Shown here piece by piece: positions 44,323-52,482 of a stretch of 64,000 bases of DNA (positions within the stretch are counted from its first letter, which is position 1; each line of letters starts with the position of its first letter). The notes beneath the pieces are model-generated. The model saw only the letters and a program-made list of their open reading frames with translations, had not been told where the DNA came from and made no database searches. The translations under genes were made by a program, and so were the position numbers. The DNA is from Erysipelotrichaceae bacterium (GTDB lineage: Bacteria; Bacillota_I; Bacilli_A; Erysipelotrichales; Erysipelotrichaceae), in contig JAISTR010000012.1 in the NCBI GenBank assembly GCA_031272515.1, forward strand, positions 1 through 64,000. The letters are read 5' to 3'.

Positions 44323-44814
44323 TTATTCTGGCGGTTTTCGATTCATCAGCTCCACAGCTTGTTTGCCGGTGATTTGTGCGATGTCAATGGCAATGATGAG
44401 GGCGTTTTCACATCCGGCAACCTTGGCTTGACGTTCTGCTAATGGCATGTCCCCGGCATACTTTGCGCAAAAGGCCAGAAACGCTTCTTCCTTTTCCTTT
44501 TCACCGGTCATGCGGATATTGCCAAAGGCAATCACACTGCGGTAGTAGGTGGTAAATTCACTGCCGACAATCTGGTCCTGGTCCACTACCGTAAAACAGA
44601 CCTTCGGGTTTGTTTCCATCAGCTCCATTTTGTAGCCTACCTTCGCACAGTGGAAGTAGATGATTTGGTTGTAGTAGACATAGCTCATCGGTACCCCATA
44701 AGGATAGCCATCCGCTCCACTCAGGGCTAAAATCCCGTTGGTGCCCCGATTCAGTATTTCGCTGATTTCGCTGTCTGATAAGGTTTGATCGCTGCGAATC
44801 ATGGTTCTGTGCAT
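44323..44814 (-). CDS. Pyridoxamine 5'-phosphate oxidase-like flavoprotein (NimA family)
   Basis: 163 residues, split-barrel FMN-binding fold. Motifs: GILALSGADGYPYGVPMSYVYY near 30, IYFHCAKVGYKMELMETNPKVCFTVVD near 52 (the FMN contacts HxAxxGxK and N-P-x-V). This is the PNPOx-like/5-nitroimidazole reductase family found in many anaerobes. The substrate is unknown. SD GGAGG. Stands between the L20 terminator and the guanylate-kinase-like gene. Confidence 0.85.
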   Translation of the reverse strand: MHRTMIRSDQTLSDSEISEILNRGTNGILALSGADGYPYGVPMSYVYYNQIIYFHCAKVGYKMELMETNPKVCFTVVDQDQIVGSEFTTYYRSVIAFGNIRMTGEKEKEEAFLAFCAKYAGDMPLAERQAKVAGCENALIIAIDIAQITGKQAVELMNRKPPE

Positions 44815-44860
44815 ATTCTGCCTCCTGCCTGCTGCTCTTTTCTATTGTCGCACAGAACCA

Positions 44861-44885
44861 CAAAAAAAGCGCAGATTACTCTGCG
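44861..44885 (-). terminator. Terminator of infC-rpmI-rplT
   Basis: CGCAGA-GTAA-TCTGCG followed by CTTTTTTT on the minus strand; the loop contains the rplT stop codon (TAA). Confidence 0.85.
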
Positions 44886-45616
44886 GCTTTCTTCGCTCTT
44901 GGTTTCTTGACAGCCGGCTTGTCCGCTTCTTTCTTCTCAGCGGGCTTTTTGGCTGCGGGTTCCTTTTTAGCGGCAGGTTTCTTCACTGCTTTCACCTCGG
45001 CTTTCGCCTCATCGACAGCTTTTTCCGCTTTGGCCTTGACACTCTTAGCGGCCTTTACCGGCTTTTCGCTGACACCAGCCGCTTCCGCTTTGACTTCAGC
45101 AACAGCTTCCACCACCGGTTTTTGGGCCTTTTTCGCCTTGACAGCTTCCTTTTCGATTTCCGCCTTCGCACTCTCAGCAGCGCTGGTCACGATTTCCTTG
45201 ATGCTGGCGGCGGTGCTTTTCACAGTATCAACCACAGCTTGGGCCCGGGCAGCAGCCGCCTTTTGGGTGGCGTCCTTGGCTTTGGCGACAATCGCACTGA
45301 AGCCCTTGGGGTCACTGATGGCAATTTCTGAGAGCATCTTGCGGTTCAAAGTAATCCCGGCCGTCTTTAAGCCATACATCAGCTTTGAATAGGAGATATC
45401 GTTGATCCGGGCTGCCGCATTGATGCGGGCAATCCACAGCTTGCGCATATCGCGCTTGAGCTGCTTGCGGTCCCGGTATGCATATTGCAGTGAGGTCATC
45501 ACCTGCTCATGCGCGGTGCGGTAGAGCAGATGCTTGGAGCCAAAGTATCCTTTGGCCAGTTTCAATACTTTCTTTCTTCTGGCGCGGGTGGCCACGCTTC
45601 CTTTTACTCTTGGCAT
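44876..45616 (-). CDS. rplT: 50S ribosomal protein L20 with long histone-H1-like tail
   Basis: 246 residues where L20 is normally about 118. Residues 1-115 are standard L20 ([46 protein letters not shown]), needed for early 50S assembly. Residues 117-246 form an extra tail: first an Ala-rich helix ([19 protein letters not shown]), then a Lys/Ala/Pro segment with repeated [15 protein letters not shown]-type units like histone H1. The frame is intact to the terminator, with no sign of a fused second start. The tail should be basic and disordered on the ribosome surface. L20 is also the likely repressor of its own operon through the infC leader. SD AAGGAGG. Confidence 0.93.
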   Translation of the reverse strand: MPRVKGSVATRARRKKVLKLAKGYFGSKHLLYRTAHEQVMTSLQYAYRDRKQLKRDMRKLWIARINAAARINDISYSKLMYGLKTAGITLNRKMLSEIAISDPKGFSAIVAKAKDATQKAAAARAQAVVDTVKSTAASIKEIVTSAAESAKAEIEKEAVKAKKAQKPVVEAVAEVKAEAAGVSEKPVKAAKSVKAKAEKAVDEAKAEVKAVKKPAAKKEPAAKKPAEKKEADKPAVKKPRAKKAAE

Positions 45617-45628
45617 GCTAGAGCCTCC

Positions 45629-45823
45629 TTAACCTTGAATCAGCAGTTTCACGCGTTTGACATCCGACTTGCTGACGAGTGCGGATTTGCGCAGACCCAC
45701 TTTTTGCTTGTGTGTCTTATGGGCAGCCATGTGCCCGGTATAGGCGTGGTTGCGTTTGAGTTTTCCCGAGCCGGTAGCCTTGACGCGTTTCGCCCAGGCC
45801 CGCTTGGTTTTCATCTTTGGCAT
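45629..45823 (-). CDS. rpmI: 50S ribosomal protein L35
   Basis: 64 residues, small basic protein ([20 protein letters not shown], then [18 protein letters not shown]), a standard L35. Lies between infC and rplT in the usual order with SD AAGGAG. Confidence 0.96.
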   Translation of the reverse strand: MPKMKTKRAWAKRVKATGSGKLKRNHAYTGHMAAHKTHKQKVGLRKSALVSKSDVKRVKLLIQG

Positions 45824-45834
45824 ATCTTTTCTCC

Positions 45835-46368
45835 TTACTTGTTTTTCTTTGGTCCGATAATCAGGGACATGATGTTGCCTTCCAGAGCCGGCTGCTTCTC
45901 CACTGTCCCCAAATCACTGACCTGCTCAATGAACTGGTTGAGAATCTTTTTCCCGACTTCCTGACGGTCCATCATCCGTCCCCGAAAGCGCATGTCGATT
46001 TTGACCTTCATGTTGTCGGCCAGCCACTTCCGGGCATGGCGGACTTTGGTTTCAAAATCATGGGTGTCAATCACCGGGGAGAGCCGCAGGGGCTTGATTT
46101 CCGTCACATGCTGATTGCGCTTTGCCTCCTTGGCTGCCTTCTGCTTTTCAAAGCGGTAGCGCCCGTAGTCCAGGATTTTGCAGACAGGCGGGTTCGCATT
46201 GGCGGCCACACAAAACAAATCCAAATCATAGGAGTATGCCCGCTCCAGGGCATCGCGCTTGGACAGTACGCCCAGCTGTTCACCATTCGGACCGATGACC
46301 AGCACTTCCTTGAAGCGGATGTGCTCGTTCACCATGTCGTCATTCGCCGGTGGTCTTCTGTTGCTGAT
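45835..46368 (-). CDS. infC: Translation initiation factor IF-3, probably started at ATC
   Basis: IF-3 with the N domain ([22 protein letters not shown]), linker helix and C domain ([28 protein letters not shown]). The first ATG in frame (46335) has no ribosome site. Eleven codons upstream an ATC at 46366-46368 stands 7 bases after AGAGGTG and gives the N-terminus (I/M)[14 protein letters not shown], which matches the usual IF-3 start I/M-S...VNE. IF-3 rejects non-standard start codons and thereby limits its own synthesis in other bacteria (AUU in E. coli). Length from ATC is 177 residues. First gene of infC-rpmI-rplT. Confidence 0.88.
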   Translation of the reverse strand: MSNRRPPANDDMVNEHIRFKEVLVIGPNGEQLGVLSKRDALERAYSYDLDLFCVAANANPPVCKILDYGRYRFEKQKAAKEAKRNQHVTEIKPLRLSPVIDTHDFETKVRHARKWLADNMKVKIDMRFRGRMMDRQEVGKKILNQFIEQVSDLGTVEKQPALEGNIMSLIIGPKKNK

Positions 46369-46392
46369 AGTGTTTCACCTCTTTCTTTCAGG

Positions 46393-46419
46393 AAATAAAA
46401 AGCGGGCGCAAGCACCCGC
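46393..46419 (-). terminator. Attenuator in the infC leader
   Basis: GCGGGTG-CTTG-CGCCCGC followed by TTTTTATTT on the minus strand, ending 24 bases upstream of the infC start and just before the ribosome site. It should stop transcription early unless an upstream structure prevents its folding. Confidence 0.85.
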
Positions 46420-46521
46420 ACAAACAAACTCTTTTGGTATCAAAGAATGAATGTAGCGTGGACCTACGGCTGTTCGCCATCAGGTGAGAAGTGCTTCTGC
46501 TTTCTACGTTTTTTACTTCGC
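46420..46521 (-). promoter_or_regulatory. L20-type leader of infC-rpmI-rplT
   Basis: The RNA between the predicted start (about 46521) and the attenuator contains AAGCAGAAGCACTTCTCACCTGATGGCG and GCCGTAGGTCCACGC-type sequence as found in Firmicute L20 leaders, where L20 binds a structure that mimics its rRNA site and promotes the terminator. Fold assigned by similarity and position only. Confidence 0.7.
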
Positions 46522-46527
46522 TCTCAC

Positions 46528-46556
46528 AAAATATCACAGTTTATGGCCTCTGTCAA
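46528..46556 (-). promoter_or_regulatory. Sigma-A promoter of infC-rpmI-rplT
   Basis: TTGACA (46551-46556), 17 bases, TATTTT (46528-46533) with TGA directly before it. Confidence 0.8.
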
Positions 46557-46581
46557 ATCGGTTTTGTTCGTCAATGCCGAA

Positions 46582-46613
46582 TTTTCGCGTTTTTTTGCAT
46601 TTTTTTGCATTTT
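46582..46613. repeat. Phased T-tracts between infC promoter and the candidate small RNA
   Basis: T-runs begin at 46590, 46600 and 46610 (two copies of tttttttgcat), with a shorter one near 46582. The 10-base phase is that of bent DNA. They lie upstream of the infC -35 box and of the plus-strand -10, so could aid both. Confidence 0.55.
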
Positions 46614-46637
46614 CCTCTGCGAATTGGCATTTTGAAA

Positions 46638-46646
46638 TGATACAAT
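46638..46646 (+). promoter_or_regulatory. Extended -10 box for a plus-strand RNA
   Basis: TGATACAAT on the plus strand with T-tracts upstream; no strong -35 box. Start expected near 46652. Confidence 0.5.
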
Positions 46647-46651
46647 AGATA

Positions 46652-46807
46652 CGCATTCAGAATGCCAGCCTGGCTTCTCCCCAAATAACCCATCACTGAC
46701 ATTCTGAATGCTTTTACAAGCAGTGCATCTATGCAGTCGTTGTGTAAAAACAGATCTACAAAGTCCAAAATGGCAGGAAGCGAAGCAAGAGCCCGCTTCC
46801 TTTTTTT
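46652..46807 (+). ncRNA. Candidate small RNA, about 155 bases, no family recognised
   Basis: A gene-free stretch with three ordered structures on the plus strand: GCATTCAGAATG (46653-46664) pairs perfectly over 12 bp with 46700-46711; TTTTACAA (46712-46719) pairs with TTGTGTAAAA (46740-46749) around TGCATCTATGCA; and a terminator GGAAGCG/CGCTTCC plus seven T ends it. An extended -10 sits 6 bases upstream of the first stem. It does not look like 6S, SRP RNA, tmRNA or RNase P. It contains a short frame (nine codons from 46662) without a ribosome site. It converges with rplQ, so the terminator may also serve the alpha operon. Confidence 0.5.
46776..46807 (+). terminator. Terminator of the small RNA, perhaps shared with rplQ
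   Basis: GGAAGCG-11 bases-CGCTTCC-TTTTTTT. The T-run is on the plus-strand side; on the minus strand the stem follows rplQ but is trailed by TGCCATTTTG, a poorer terminator. Confidence 0.75.
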
Positions 46808-46812
46808 CTTTC

Positions 46813-47175
46813 TTAAACCAGTTCGATGCGCGCCATCGTAGCGCTGTCGCCGCGGCGCTCGCGGGTCTTGATCACCCGGGTATAACCACCCTTGCGGTCC
46901 GCATACTTCGGACCGAGCTCAGAAAACAGTTTCTGCAGCGCGGTGGTTTTCTTGTCTTTGTCAACGTACACATCGCGGACAAACGAAGCCGCCTGCCGTC
47001 TGGCTGCCAAATCACCCTTTTTCGCCAGGGTAATCAGACCATCCACGACACTGCGCAGCTCCAGCGCTTTCATCTGGGTCGTCTCAATCCGTTCATGAAT
47101 GATCAGATCGGTCGCCAGATTGCGCAAGAGCGCCTTGCGGTGGTCAGCGGTACGTCCTAATTTTCGGTTCCACAT
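46813..47175 (-). CDS. rplQ: 50S ribosomal protein L17
   Basis: 120 residues, standard L17 ([24 protein letters not shown] at the N-terminus, [23 protein letters not shown] at the end). Last gene of the S10-spc-alpha cluster, after rpoA. Confidence 0.97.
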   Translation of the reverse strand: MWNRKLGRTADHRKALLRNLATDLIIHERIETTQMKALELRSVVDGLITLAKKGDLAARRQAASFVRDVYVDKDKKTTALQKLFSELGPKYADRKGGYTRVIKTRERRGDSATMARIELV

Positions 47176-47193
47176 AGGCTTTCTTTCTCCTTG

Positions 47194-48153
47194 CTAGTCA
47201 TAGGACTTGAAACTCAAGCCCAGTTCATACACTTTGTCTTTGACTTCCTTCAGTGACTTCTTGCCCAGATTGCGCACCCGCATCAGTTCATCTTCGGTCT
47301 TGGAAATCAAATCATCGACGGTTTGGATAGCCGCCCGCTTCAAACAGTTGTAGGAGCGCACCGACAGATCCAAATCCTCTATCATCATCACCATCCCGCG
47401 GTTGGACGGATCCGCACCGGATTCCTTCATGGCACTGTCCATGCCCTTCACCGAATCCTCAATGTCCGTCAACAGCTCCAAATGGTCAATCAGAATCTTC
47501 GCGCCCAGCGCAATCGAGCGCTGCGGGGTGATGGACCCGTTAGTCCAGATCTCCAGGGTCACCTTGTCAAACTTGGCATCCTGGCCGACCCGGGTGGGTT
47601 CCACCGCATAGGCGACCCGTTCCACCGGTGTATAGATGGAATCGGTATAGATGGTGCCAATGCCCTGGGAAGAACCCTGGTAGTTGGTCTTGTTGATGTC
47701 CGCGGAAACATAACCGCGGCCATTGCGAACCTTGATATCCATATTGAGACTGCCACCGTCTTCCAGATGGCAGAGCACCAGATCACGGTTGATAATGTCC
47801 ACTTCCGAGGGACATTCGATATCACCGGCCTTGATAGCCTGGCGGCCGCTCTTGGCGATGCGCAAGGTATGGGCGTCATCATCATGGATGATCATGACCA
47901 GTTCCTTCAGATTCATGACGATGGTGGTAACATCCTCCAGTACGCCGGGAATCGAGGTGAATTCATGATAGACTCCATCGATTTTAATGGAATAGACAGC
48001 CGCTCCCGGCAGGGACGATAATAAGACTCTGCGCAGGGCGTTGCCGATGGTAGTGCCGAAACCTCTCTCCAGCGGTTCGATCACAAATTTTCCATAGTGA
48101 TCGGACTCGACGAATTGTTCCACTTCAAAACTGGCATGTTCAAATTTTTGCAT
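47194..48153 (-). CDS. rpoA: DNA-directed RNA polymerase alpha subunit
   Basis: 319 residues: N-terminal dimerisation/assembly domain (FVIEPLERGFGTTIGNALRRVLLSSLPG), linker, and C-terminal domain (DLSVRSYNCLKRAAIQTVDDLI...RVRNLGKKSLKEV) that contacts UP elements and regulators. Standard length and place between rpsK and rplQ. Confidence 0.97.
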   Translation of the reverse strand: MQKFEHASFEVEQFVESDHYGKFVIEPLERGFGTTIGNALRRVLLSSLPGAAVYSIKIDGVYHEFTSIPGVLEDVTTIVMNLKELVMIIHDDDAHTLRIAKSGRQAIKAGDIECPSEVDIINRDLVLCHLEDGGSLNMDIKVRNGRGYVSADINKTNYQGSSQGIGTIYTDSIYTPVERVAYAVEPTRVGQDAKFDKVTLEIWTNGSITPQRSIALGAKILIDHLELLTDIEDSVKGMDSAMKESGADPSNRGMVMMIEDLDLSVRSYNCLKRAAIQTVDDLISKTEDELMRVRNLGKKSLKEVKDKVYELGLSFKSYD

Positions 48154-48174
48154 AGTTCCCTCCTTGTCTGTGCA

Positions 48175-48567
48175 TTAACCGCGCGGCCTCTTCGGCGGAC
48201 GGCAGCCGTTGTGCGGAATCGGTGTGACATCATTGATTACACTGATTTCCAGACCGGCACTTTGCAGCGACCGGACGGCAGCTTCCCGCCCGGGTCCGGG
48301 CCCCTTGACATTGACTTCAATGCTCTTCATCCCCTGATCCACCGCTGCCTTGGCAGCTGCCTCACCCGTCAATTGGGCGGCGAAGGGGGTGGACTTCCGG
48401 GAACCTTTGAAACCCAGTGCCCCGGCACTGGACCAGGCAATCGCGTTGCCGGTTTCATCGGTGATGGTCACAATCGTGTTGTTGAATGTGGAATGAATGT
48501 GCGCGACGCCCTTGGTAATATTCTTCTTTACGCGGCGTTTGCGCGAGCTTTTATTTTTGGTTGCCAT
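48175..48567 (-). CDS. rpsK: 30S ribosomal protein S11
   Basis: 130 residues, platform protein of the 30S. Typical [24 protein letters not shown] and the C-terminal [25 protein letters not shown]. Between rpsM and rpoA. Confidence 0.97.
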   Translation of the reverse strand: MATKNKSSRKRRVKKNITKGVAHIHSTFNNTIVTITDETGNAIAWSSAGALGFKGSRKSTPFAAQLTGEAAAKAAVDQGMKSIEVNVKGPGPGREAAVRSLQSAGLEISVINDVTPIPHNGCRPPKRPRG

Positions 48568-48576
48568 ACGTTCCTC

Positions 48577-48942
48577 CTACTTCTTCTTGTTGGCCACGAC
48601 CCGGCGTGGTCCTTTGCGCGTACGCGCATTCGTGCGGGTTCTTTGGCCGCGCACCGGCAAAGACTTACGGTGGCGGATCCCCCGGTAGGAGCCGATTTCC
48701 ATCAGACGCTTGATGTTGAGGGAAACCTCCCGGCGCAGGTCACCTTCAATGCGGTAGTGGTCGACCTGTGAGCGGATGGCGTTCACCTGTTCATCCGTCA
48801 AATCTTTACTGCGGATCTCTTCCGAGATACCGGCTTTCTTTAAAATGGTTTCTGAAGTCGAGCGTCCGATGCCATAAATATAGGTCAGAGCAACGACGAT
48901 GCGCTTGTCGCGCGGCAGGTCAATCCCTGCAATACGAGCCAT
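48577..48942 (-). CDS. rpsM: 30S ribosomal protein S13
   Basis: 121 residues: helix-two-turn-helix body ([26 protein letters not shown]) and basic tail reaching the decoding site ([24 protein letters not shown]). Its ribosome site GGAGGT overlaps the rpmJ stop codon region. Confidence 0.97.
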   Translation of the reverse strand: MARIAGIDLPRDKRIVVALTYIYGIGRSTSETILKKAGISEEIRSKDLTDEQVNAIRSQVDHYRIEGDLRREVSLNIKRLMEIGSYRGIRHRKSLPVRGQRTRTNARTRKGPRRVVANKKK

Positions 48943-48956
48943 GTTTCAATTACCTC

Positions 48957-49070
48957 CTATCCTTGTCTCTGCTTGTGCTTGGGATTTTCGCAGATCACCA
49001 TCACGCGTCCTTTGCGTTTGATGATGCGGCACTTGTCGCAGATCGGTTTGACCGATGGTCTTACTTTCAT
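48957..49070 (-). CDS. rpmJ: 50S ribosomal protein L36
   Basis: 37 residues, found by translating the gap between infA and rpsM: begins [20 protein letters not shown] and ends with NPKHKQRQG. The zinc ligands CDKC, the later C and the H of PKHK are present (C+ form). ATG at 49068-49070 with GGAGGTACTCAGTT upstream, TAG stop at 48957-48959. Confidence 0.97.
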   Translation of the reverse strand: MKVRPSVKPICDKCRIIKRKGRVMVICENPKHKQRQG

Positions 49071-49090
49071 AACTGAGTACCTCCTGGCAA

Positions 49091-49309
49091 TTACTTATGC
49101 CGAAATGTAATGCGCCCACGTGTTAGGTCATAGGGTGAAATCTCGAGGGTGACACGATCACCCGGTAAAATGCGAATGTAGTGCATGCGGATTTTACCGG
49201 AAACGTGAGCTAGGATAATGTGTCCGTTTTGTAATTTCACCTTGAATTGGGCATTGGGCAGGGTATCTACCACGATGCCGTCGACTTCAATGACGTCTTG
49301 TTTAGCCAA
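49091..49309 (-). CDS. infA: Translation initiation factor IF-1
   Basis: 72 residues, single OB fold ([42 protein letters not shown]), standard. Overlaps the map gene by 8 bases and precedes rpmJ, as in Bacillus. Confidence 0.97.
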   Translation of the reverse strand: MAKQDVIEVDGIVVDTLPNAQFKVKLQNGHIILAHVSGKIRMHYIRILPGDRVTLEISPYDLTRGRITFRHK

Positions 49310-50069
49310 AATACGAATCCTCCCAGTTTTTTGTCAATATCTCAAATCCTTCCTTTCTGATTACGATGGTGTGTTCATAATGTGCGGTCAGGCTGCCGTC
49401 ACTGGGGGTGACGGTGAAGCCGTTGGCCAGGGTTTTGGTGAAGGGCCGGCCCAGGTGCACCATCGGTTCAATCGCCAGGGTCATGCCTTCCTTCAGTTTG
49501 ATTCCGGTACCCGGAGTACCATAGTTGGGAATGTTGGGGTCCTCATGGACCGCCCTTCCGATTCCGTGTCCGGTATAATCGCTGGGCACCGACATGCCTT
49601 GGGCGTTTACATAAGCGCCGATGGCATGGCAGATATCACCGAGCCGGTTGCCGGCTTTGGCCTGCAGCAGGCCCTGCCTGAGTGCCTCCTTGGTGACATC
49701 CAACAGCCGTCTGACCTCTTCGCTGACCTGTCCTACCGCATAGGACCAGGCACTGTCGCCATGGTAGCCGTTTACACAGGCTCCCAGATCGACACTGACA
49801 ACGTCCCCCTGCTTGAGCACGCGGTGGGACGGAATCCCGTGCACCAGTTCCTCATTGACGCTGACGCAGGCCGCATTGGGGAAATTGTAGAGTCCCTTGA
49901 AAGAGGGTGTTGCTCCCATATCCCGAATCATCTTTTCGGCCAGGGCATCAATCTGTAGGGTCGTAACCCCCGGCTTGATGAAATCCCGCAGTGCGTTATG
50001 GGTGGTACCAATGATGATACCGGCCTGGCGCATCAGATCAATTTCACGTTCTGACTTAACACTAATCAA
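49302..50069 (-). CDS. map: Methionine aminopeptidase type I
   Basis: 255 residues. Removes the first Met of new proteins. M24 metal ligands: aspartates in [17 protein letters not shown], histidine in [17 protein letters not shown], glutamates in TLAIEPMV and YEHTIVI. The start is a TTG (50067-50069) placed 5 bases after GGGAGGAA; the same bases contain the adk stop (TTGA), so translation is coupled. Confidence 0.95.
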   Translation of the reverse strand: MISVKSEREIDLMRQAGIIIGTTHNALRDFIKPGVTTLQIDALAEKMIRDMGATPSFKGLYNFPNAACVSVNEELVHGIPSHRVLKQGDVVSVDLGACVNGYHGDSAWSYAVGQVSEEVRRLLDVTKEALRQGLLQAKAGNRLGDICHAIGAYVNAQGMSVPSDYTGHGIGRAVHEDPNIPNYGTPGTGIKLKEGMTLAIEPMVHLGRPFTKTLANGFTVTPSDGSLTAHYEHTIVIRKEGFEILTKNWEDSYFG

Positions 50070-50716
50070 ACAGTTCCTCCCAGCACATCCTGTACCTGCT
50101 GCCAGACCTCCCCGACACTCGCTCCGGCATCAATCTCAATCACGCTGACCCTTTCCTTCAGCCAGTCAATAACCGGCCGGGTCAGCTCTTCATATTCCTG
50201 CATCCGCACCAGCAAGCGTTCCTCGGTATCGTCGCTTCTCTGTAACAGCGTACCGCCGCAGAGGTCGCAGCGACCTTCAATTTTGCTTGGCTGGTGGGTG
50301 ATGTTGTAGATGGCGCCGCAGTTGGCGCAGATGCGCCGCCCGGTTATCCGGGAGACCAGCTCTGCGGTTTCAATCTCCAGATGCAGCACCACCGCCAGCG
50401 GCTTGTCGAGCTCTTCACATAATGCCAGCAGGTCTTTGGCCTGCGGCAGGGTCCGCGGGTAGCCATCCAGCAGAAATCCTTTTTCACAATCCGGTTCTGT
50501 AATCCGCTCGCGGATCAGGGCGACCGTCAGTTCATCGGGGACCAGACGTCCCTGGTCGATGTACTGCTTGGCAGTCAAACCGAGTTCTGAGCCCGATTGG
50601 ATTGCCGCCCGAAACATATCCCCTGAGGAGATATGGGCAATTTTGTACTTCTCGGCAATTTTCTTCGACAGGGTGCCCTTGCCGCTGCCGGCGGCACCCA
50701 TAATCAAGACGTTCAT
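50066..50716 (-). CDS. adk: Adenylate kinase (zinc-lid form)
   Basis: 216 residues. P-loop GAAGSGKGTLSKK near 8, AMP site (SSGDMFRAAIQSG), DGYPRT, and a lid with four cysteines (CANCGAIYN and CDLCGG) for zinc as in Gram-positive Adk. Balances ATP, ADP and AMP. Between secY and map. Confidence 0.97.
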   Translation of the reverse strand: MNVLIMGAAGSGKGTLSKKIAEKYKIAHISSGDMFRAAIQSGSELGLTAKQYIDQGRLVPDELTVALIRERITEPDCEKGFLLDGYPRTLPQAKDLLALCEELDKPLAVVLHLEIETAELVSRITGRRICANCGAIYNITHQPSKIEGRCDLCGGTLLQRSDDTEERLLVRMQEYEELTRPVIDWLKERVSVIEIDAGASVGEVWQQVQDVLGGTV

Positions 50717-50726
50717 AAGATCCCCC

Positions 50727-52028
50727 TTATTTTTTCACGAAACCTTGATAATGTGAACGCTGCGCGAGTCTCCCTTCAATATCGTTGTTGGTCTCCAGAG
50801 CCACACCGATGACGATGATGATTCCGGTGCCAAAGACGTGGGCGGTTTCCGGCAAAGCCGGGAAGAAGATGGATAACAGCGGCGGGATAGCCGCAATCAG
50901 TGCCAGTCCGAGGGCGCCCAGGGTGGTGATCCGGTTGAGGATCACACTGATGTAGTTCTTGGTGTCAGCTCCCGGCGTAATTCCCAGGACATAACTGCCG
51001 TTTTTCTTCAGGTTGTCCGCCATCTTCTCCGGATCCACCTGCAGGTTGGTATAGAAGTAGGTGAAGGCGAAGATCAAGATGATATAGATGACCAGTCCAA
51101 TCGGTTTGCGGTAGTTGAGCACGGTGCTCAGCATCTCCGTAAACTTGTTTTGGGTGAAGAAGTTGGCAATCGTCGTCGGTGCCGTCATCAGCGCACTGGC
51201 GAAGATGACCGGAATCACGGAAGCCGAATTGATCTTCAAGGGAATGAAGGTCATGTCATTCTTGTTGGCAACCACACTGGAGGAAGTGTACTGAATCGGA
51301 ATCTTGCGGGTTGCCTGATTCATAAACACCACCAGCACGATAATGAGCAGATACGCCAGGACATAGAGCCCGAAAAAGAAGTAGCCCATAGCCGGGTTGG
51401 CGACATTGATGCCCATAATCGCGGTGTAAATCGAATAGAATTGGGCGGGGATGTTGGCAACAATCCCAGCCATGATCAGCATCGAGATACCATTGCCGAT
51501 GCCCTTGAAGCTGATGCGGTCGCCCAGCCAGCACAGAAACAATGAACCGGCTGTCTGCACGACGGCGACATAGATATAGACCTGCCAGGCCTTGAAGTTG
51601 TCGGTGATGACAATTCCATAGGTTTGATCAAAGCCATAGGTGAGCACGAAAGCCTGGATGAAGCAGAGTACCACCGCCATGTAACGGGTAATCTGATCCA
51701 ATTGCTTCTTGCCCTTCTCCCCGGATTTGGACATCTCGGTCAAAGCCGGGATGACATCCATTGCCAGCATCTGCACGACAATGCTGGCGGTGATGTAGGG
51801 TCCCACCCCCAGCGAGAAGATCGAAAACGATTGAATGCTGCCGCCTCCCAGCATATTCACCAAAGCGAATACGCTGTTGCTGGAAACCCCGCCCAAAAGC
51901 TTGACACTGTCGATGTTGGGTGCGGGGATCGCTGCTCCGAAGCGGAAGACAAACATGACTGCCAGAGTAAAGAGAATCCGGTTGCGGATCTCCGGGTTTT
52001 TCATGATGGCGGTCAAGCGCTTGATCAT
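50727..52028 (-). CDS. secY: Protein translocase subunit SecY
   Basis: 433 residues with ten membrane helices, the channel of the Sec system. Plug region and conserved AVQTAGSLFLCWLGDRISFKGIGNGISMLI-type sequence and cytosolic loop MNQATRKIPIQYTSS are recognised. ATG at 52028 lies 1 base past the rplO stop and uses GAGGT inside rplO; a longer frame would add 12 residues over rplO. Confidence 0.96.
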   Translation of the reverse strand: MIKRLTAIMKNPEIRNRILFTLAVMFVFRFGAAIPAPNIDSVKLLGGVSSNSVFALVNMLGGGSIQSFSIFSLGVGPYITASIVVQMLAMDVIPALTEMSKSGEKGKKQLDQITRYMAVVLCFIQAFVLTYGFDQTYGIVITDNFKAWQVYIYVAVVQTAGSLFLCWLGDRISFKGIGNGISMLIMAGIVANIPAQFYSIYTAIMGINVANPAMGYFFFGLYVLAYLLIIVLVVFMNQATRKIPIQYTSSSVVANKNDMTFIPLKINSASVIPVIFASALMTAPTTIANFFTQNKFTEMLSTVLNYRKPIGLVIYIILIFAFTYFYTNLQVDPEKMADNLKKNGSYVLGITPGADTKNYISVILNRITTLGALGLALIAAIPPLLSIFFPALPETAHVFGTGIIIVIGVALETNNDIEGRLAQRSHYQGFVKK

Positions 52029-52029
52029 G

Positions 52030-52473
52030 TTAAAGTACCTCGGCACTGCCGCCGGCATCCGCAATCGCTTGCAGCGCCGACTTGGAGAAGCGGTGCGCTT
52101 TCACACTCAGTTTTTTCTCCAGTTTGCCCCGGCCCAGAATCTTCACGCCGTCGTATTCCTTGCGGACGATACCGGCATCCTTGAGCACCACCGGGGTGAC
52201 TTCGGTGCCATTGTCGAAACGGTTGAGGGTTTCGATGTTGACGGTCGCATATTCCTTGCGGGTAAAGTTGGTGAAGCCGCGTTTCGGCAACCGGCGCCAG
52301 ATGGGGTTTTGGCCCCCTTCAAAGCCCAGCGCCACACCGCCGCCGCTGCGGGCATTCTGTCCTTTGTTGCCCTTGCCGGCGGTCTTGCCCTGTCCAGAGC
52401 CCTGACCGCGGCCCAGACGCTTGCGTCCGGATTTGCGGGCACCTTCTACGTAGTTGAGTTCATGTAATTTCAT
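52030..52473 (-). CDS. rplO: 50S ribosomal protein L15
   Basis: 147 residues, typical Gly/Arg/Lys-rich N-terminal extension ([19 protein letters not shown]) and globular C-terminal part. It follows rpsE after only 9 bases: rpmD (L30), which usually lies between them, is absent. Confidence 0.97.
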   Translation of the reverse strand: MKLHELNYVEGARKSGRKRLGRGQGSGQGKTAGKGNKGQNARSGGGVALGFEGGQNPIWRRLPKRGFTNFTRKEYATVNIETLNRFDNGTEVTPVVLKDAGIVRKEYDGVKILGRGKLEKKLSVKAHRFSKSALQAIADAGGSAEVL

Positions 52474-52482
52474 ACAATCCTC

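Noticed and set aside
44907-45392. A 161-residue hydrophobic-looking plus-strand frame opposite L20
   Set aside because: It is the complement of the Ala/Lys-rich L20 tail, whose composition keeps the opposite frames open; no ribosome site or promoter.
46662-46688. Nine-codon frame in the candidate small RNA as a leader peptide
   Set aside because: No ribosome site, no regulatory codon run, and no gene directly after it on the plus strand.
46652-46807. 6S RNA, SRP RNA, tmRNA or RNase P as identity of the plus-strand RNA
   Set aside because: No long closing stem with central bubble, no GGAA tetraloop helix, no Ala tag frame and no RNase P core.
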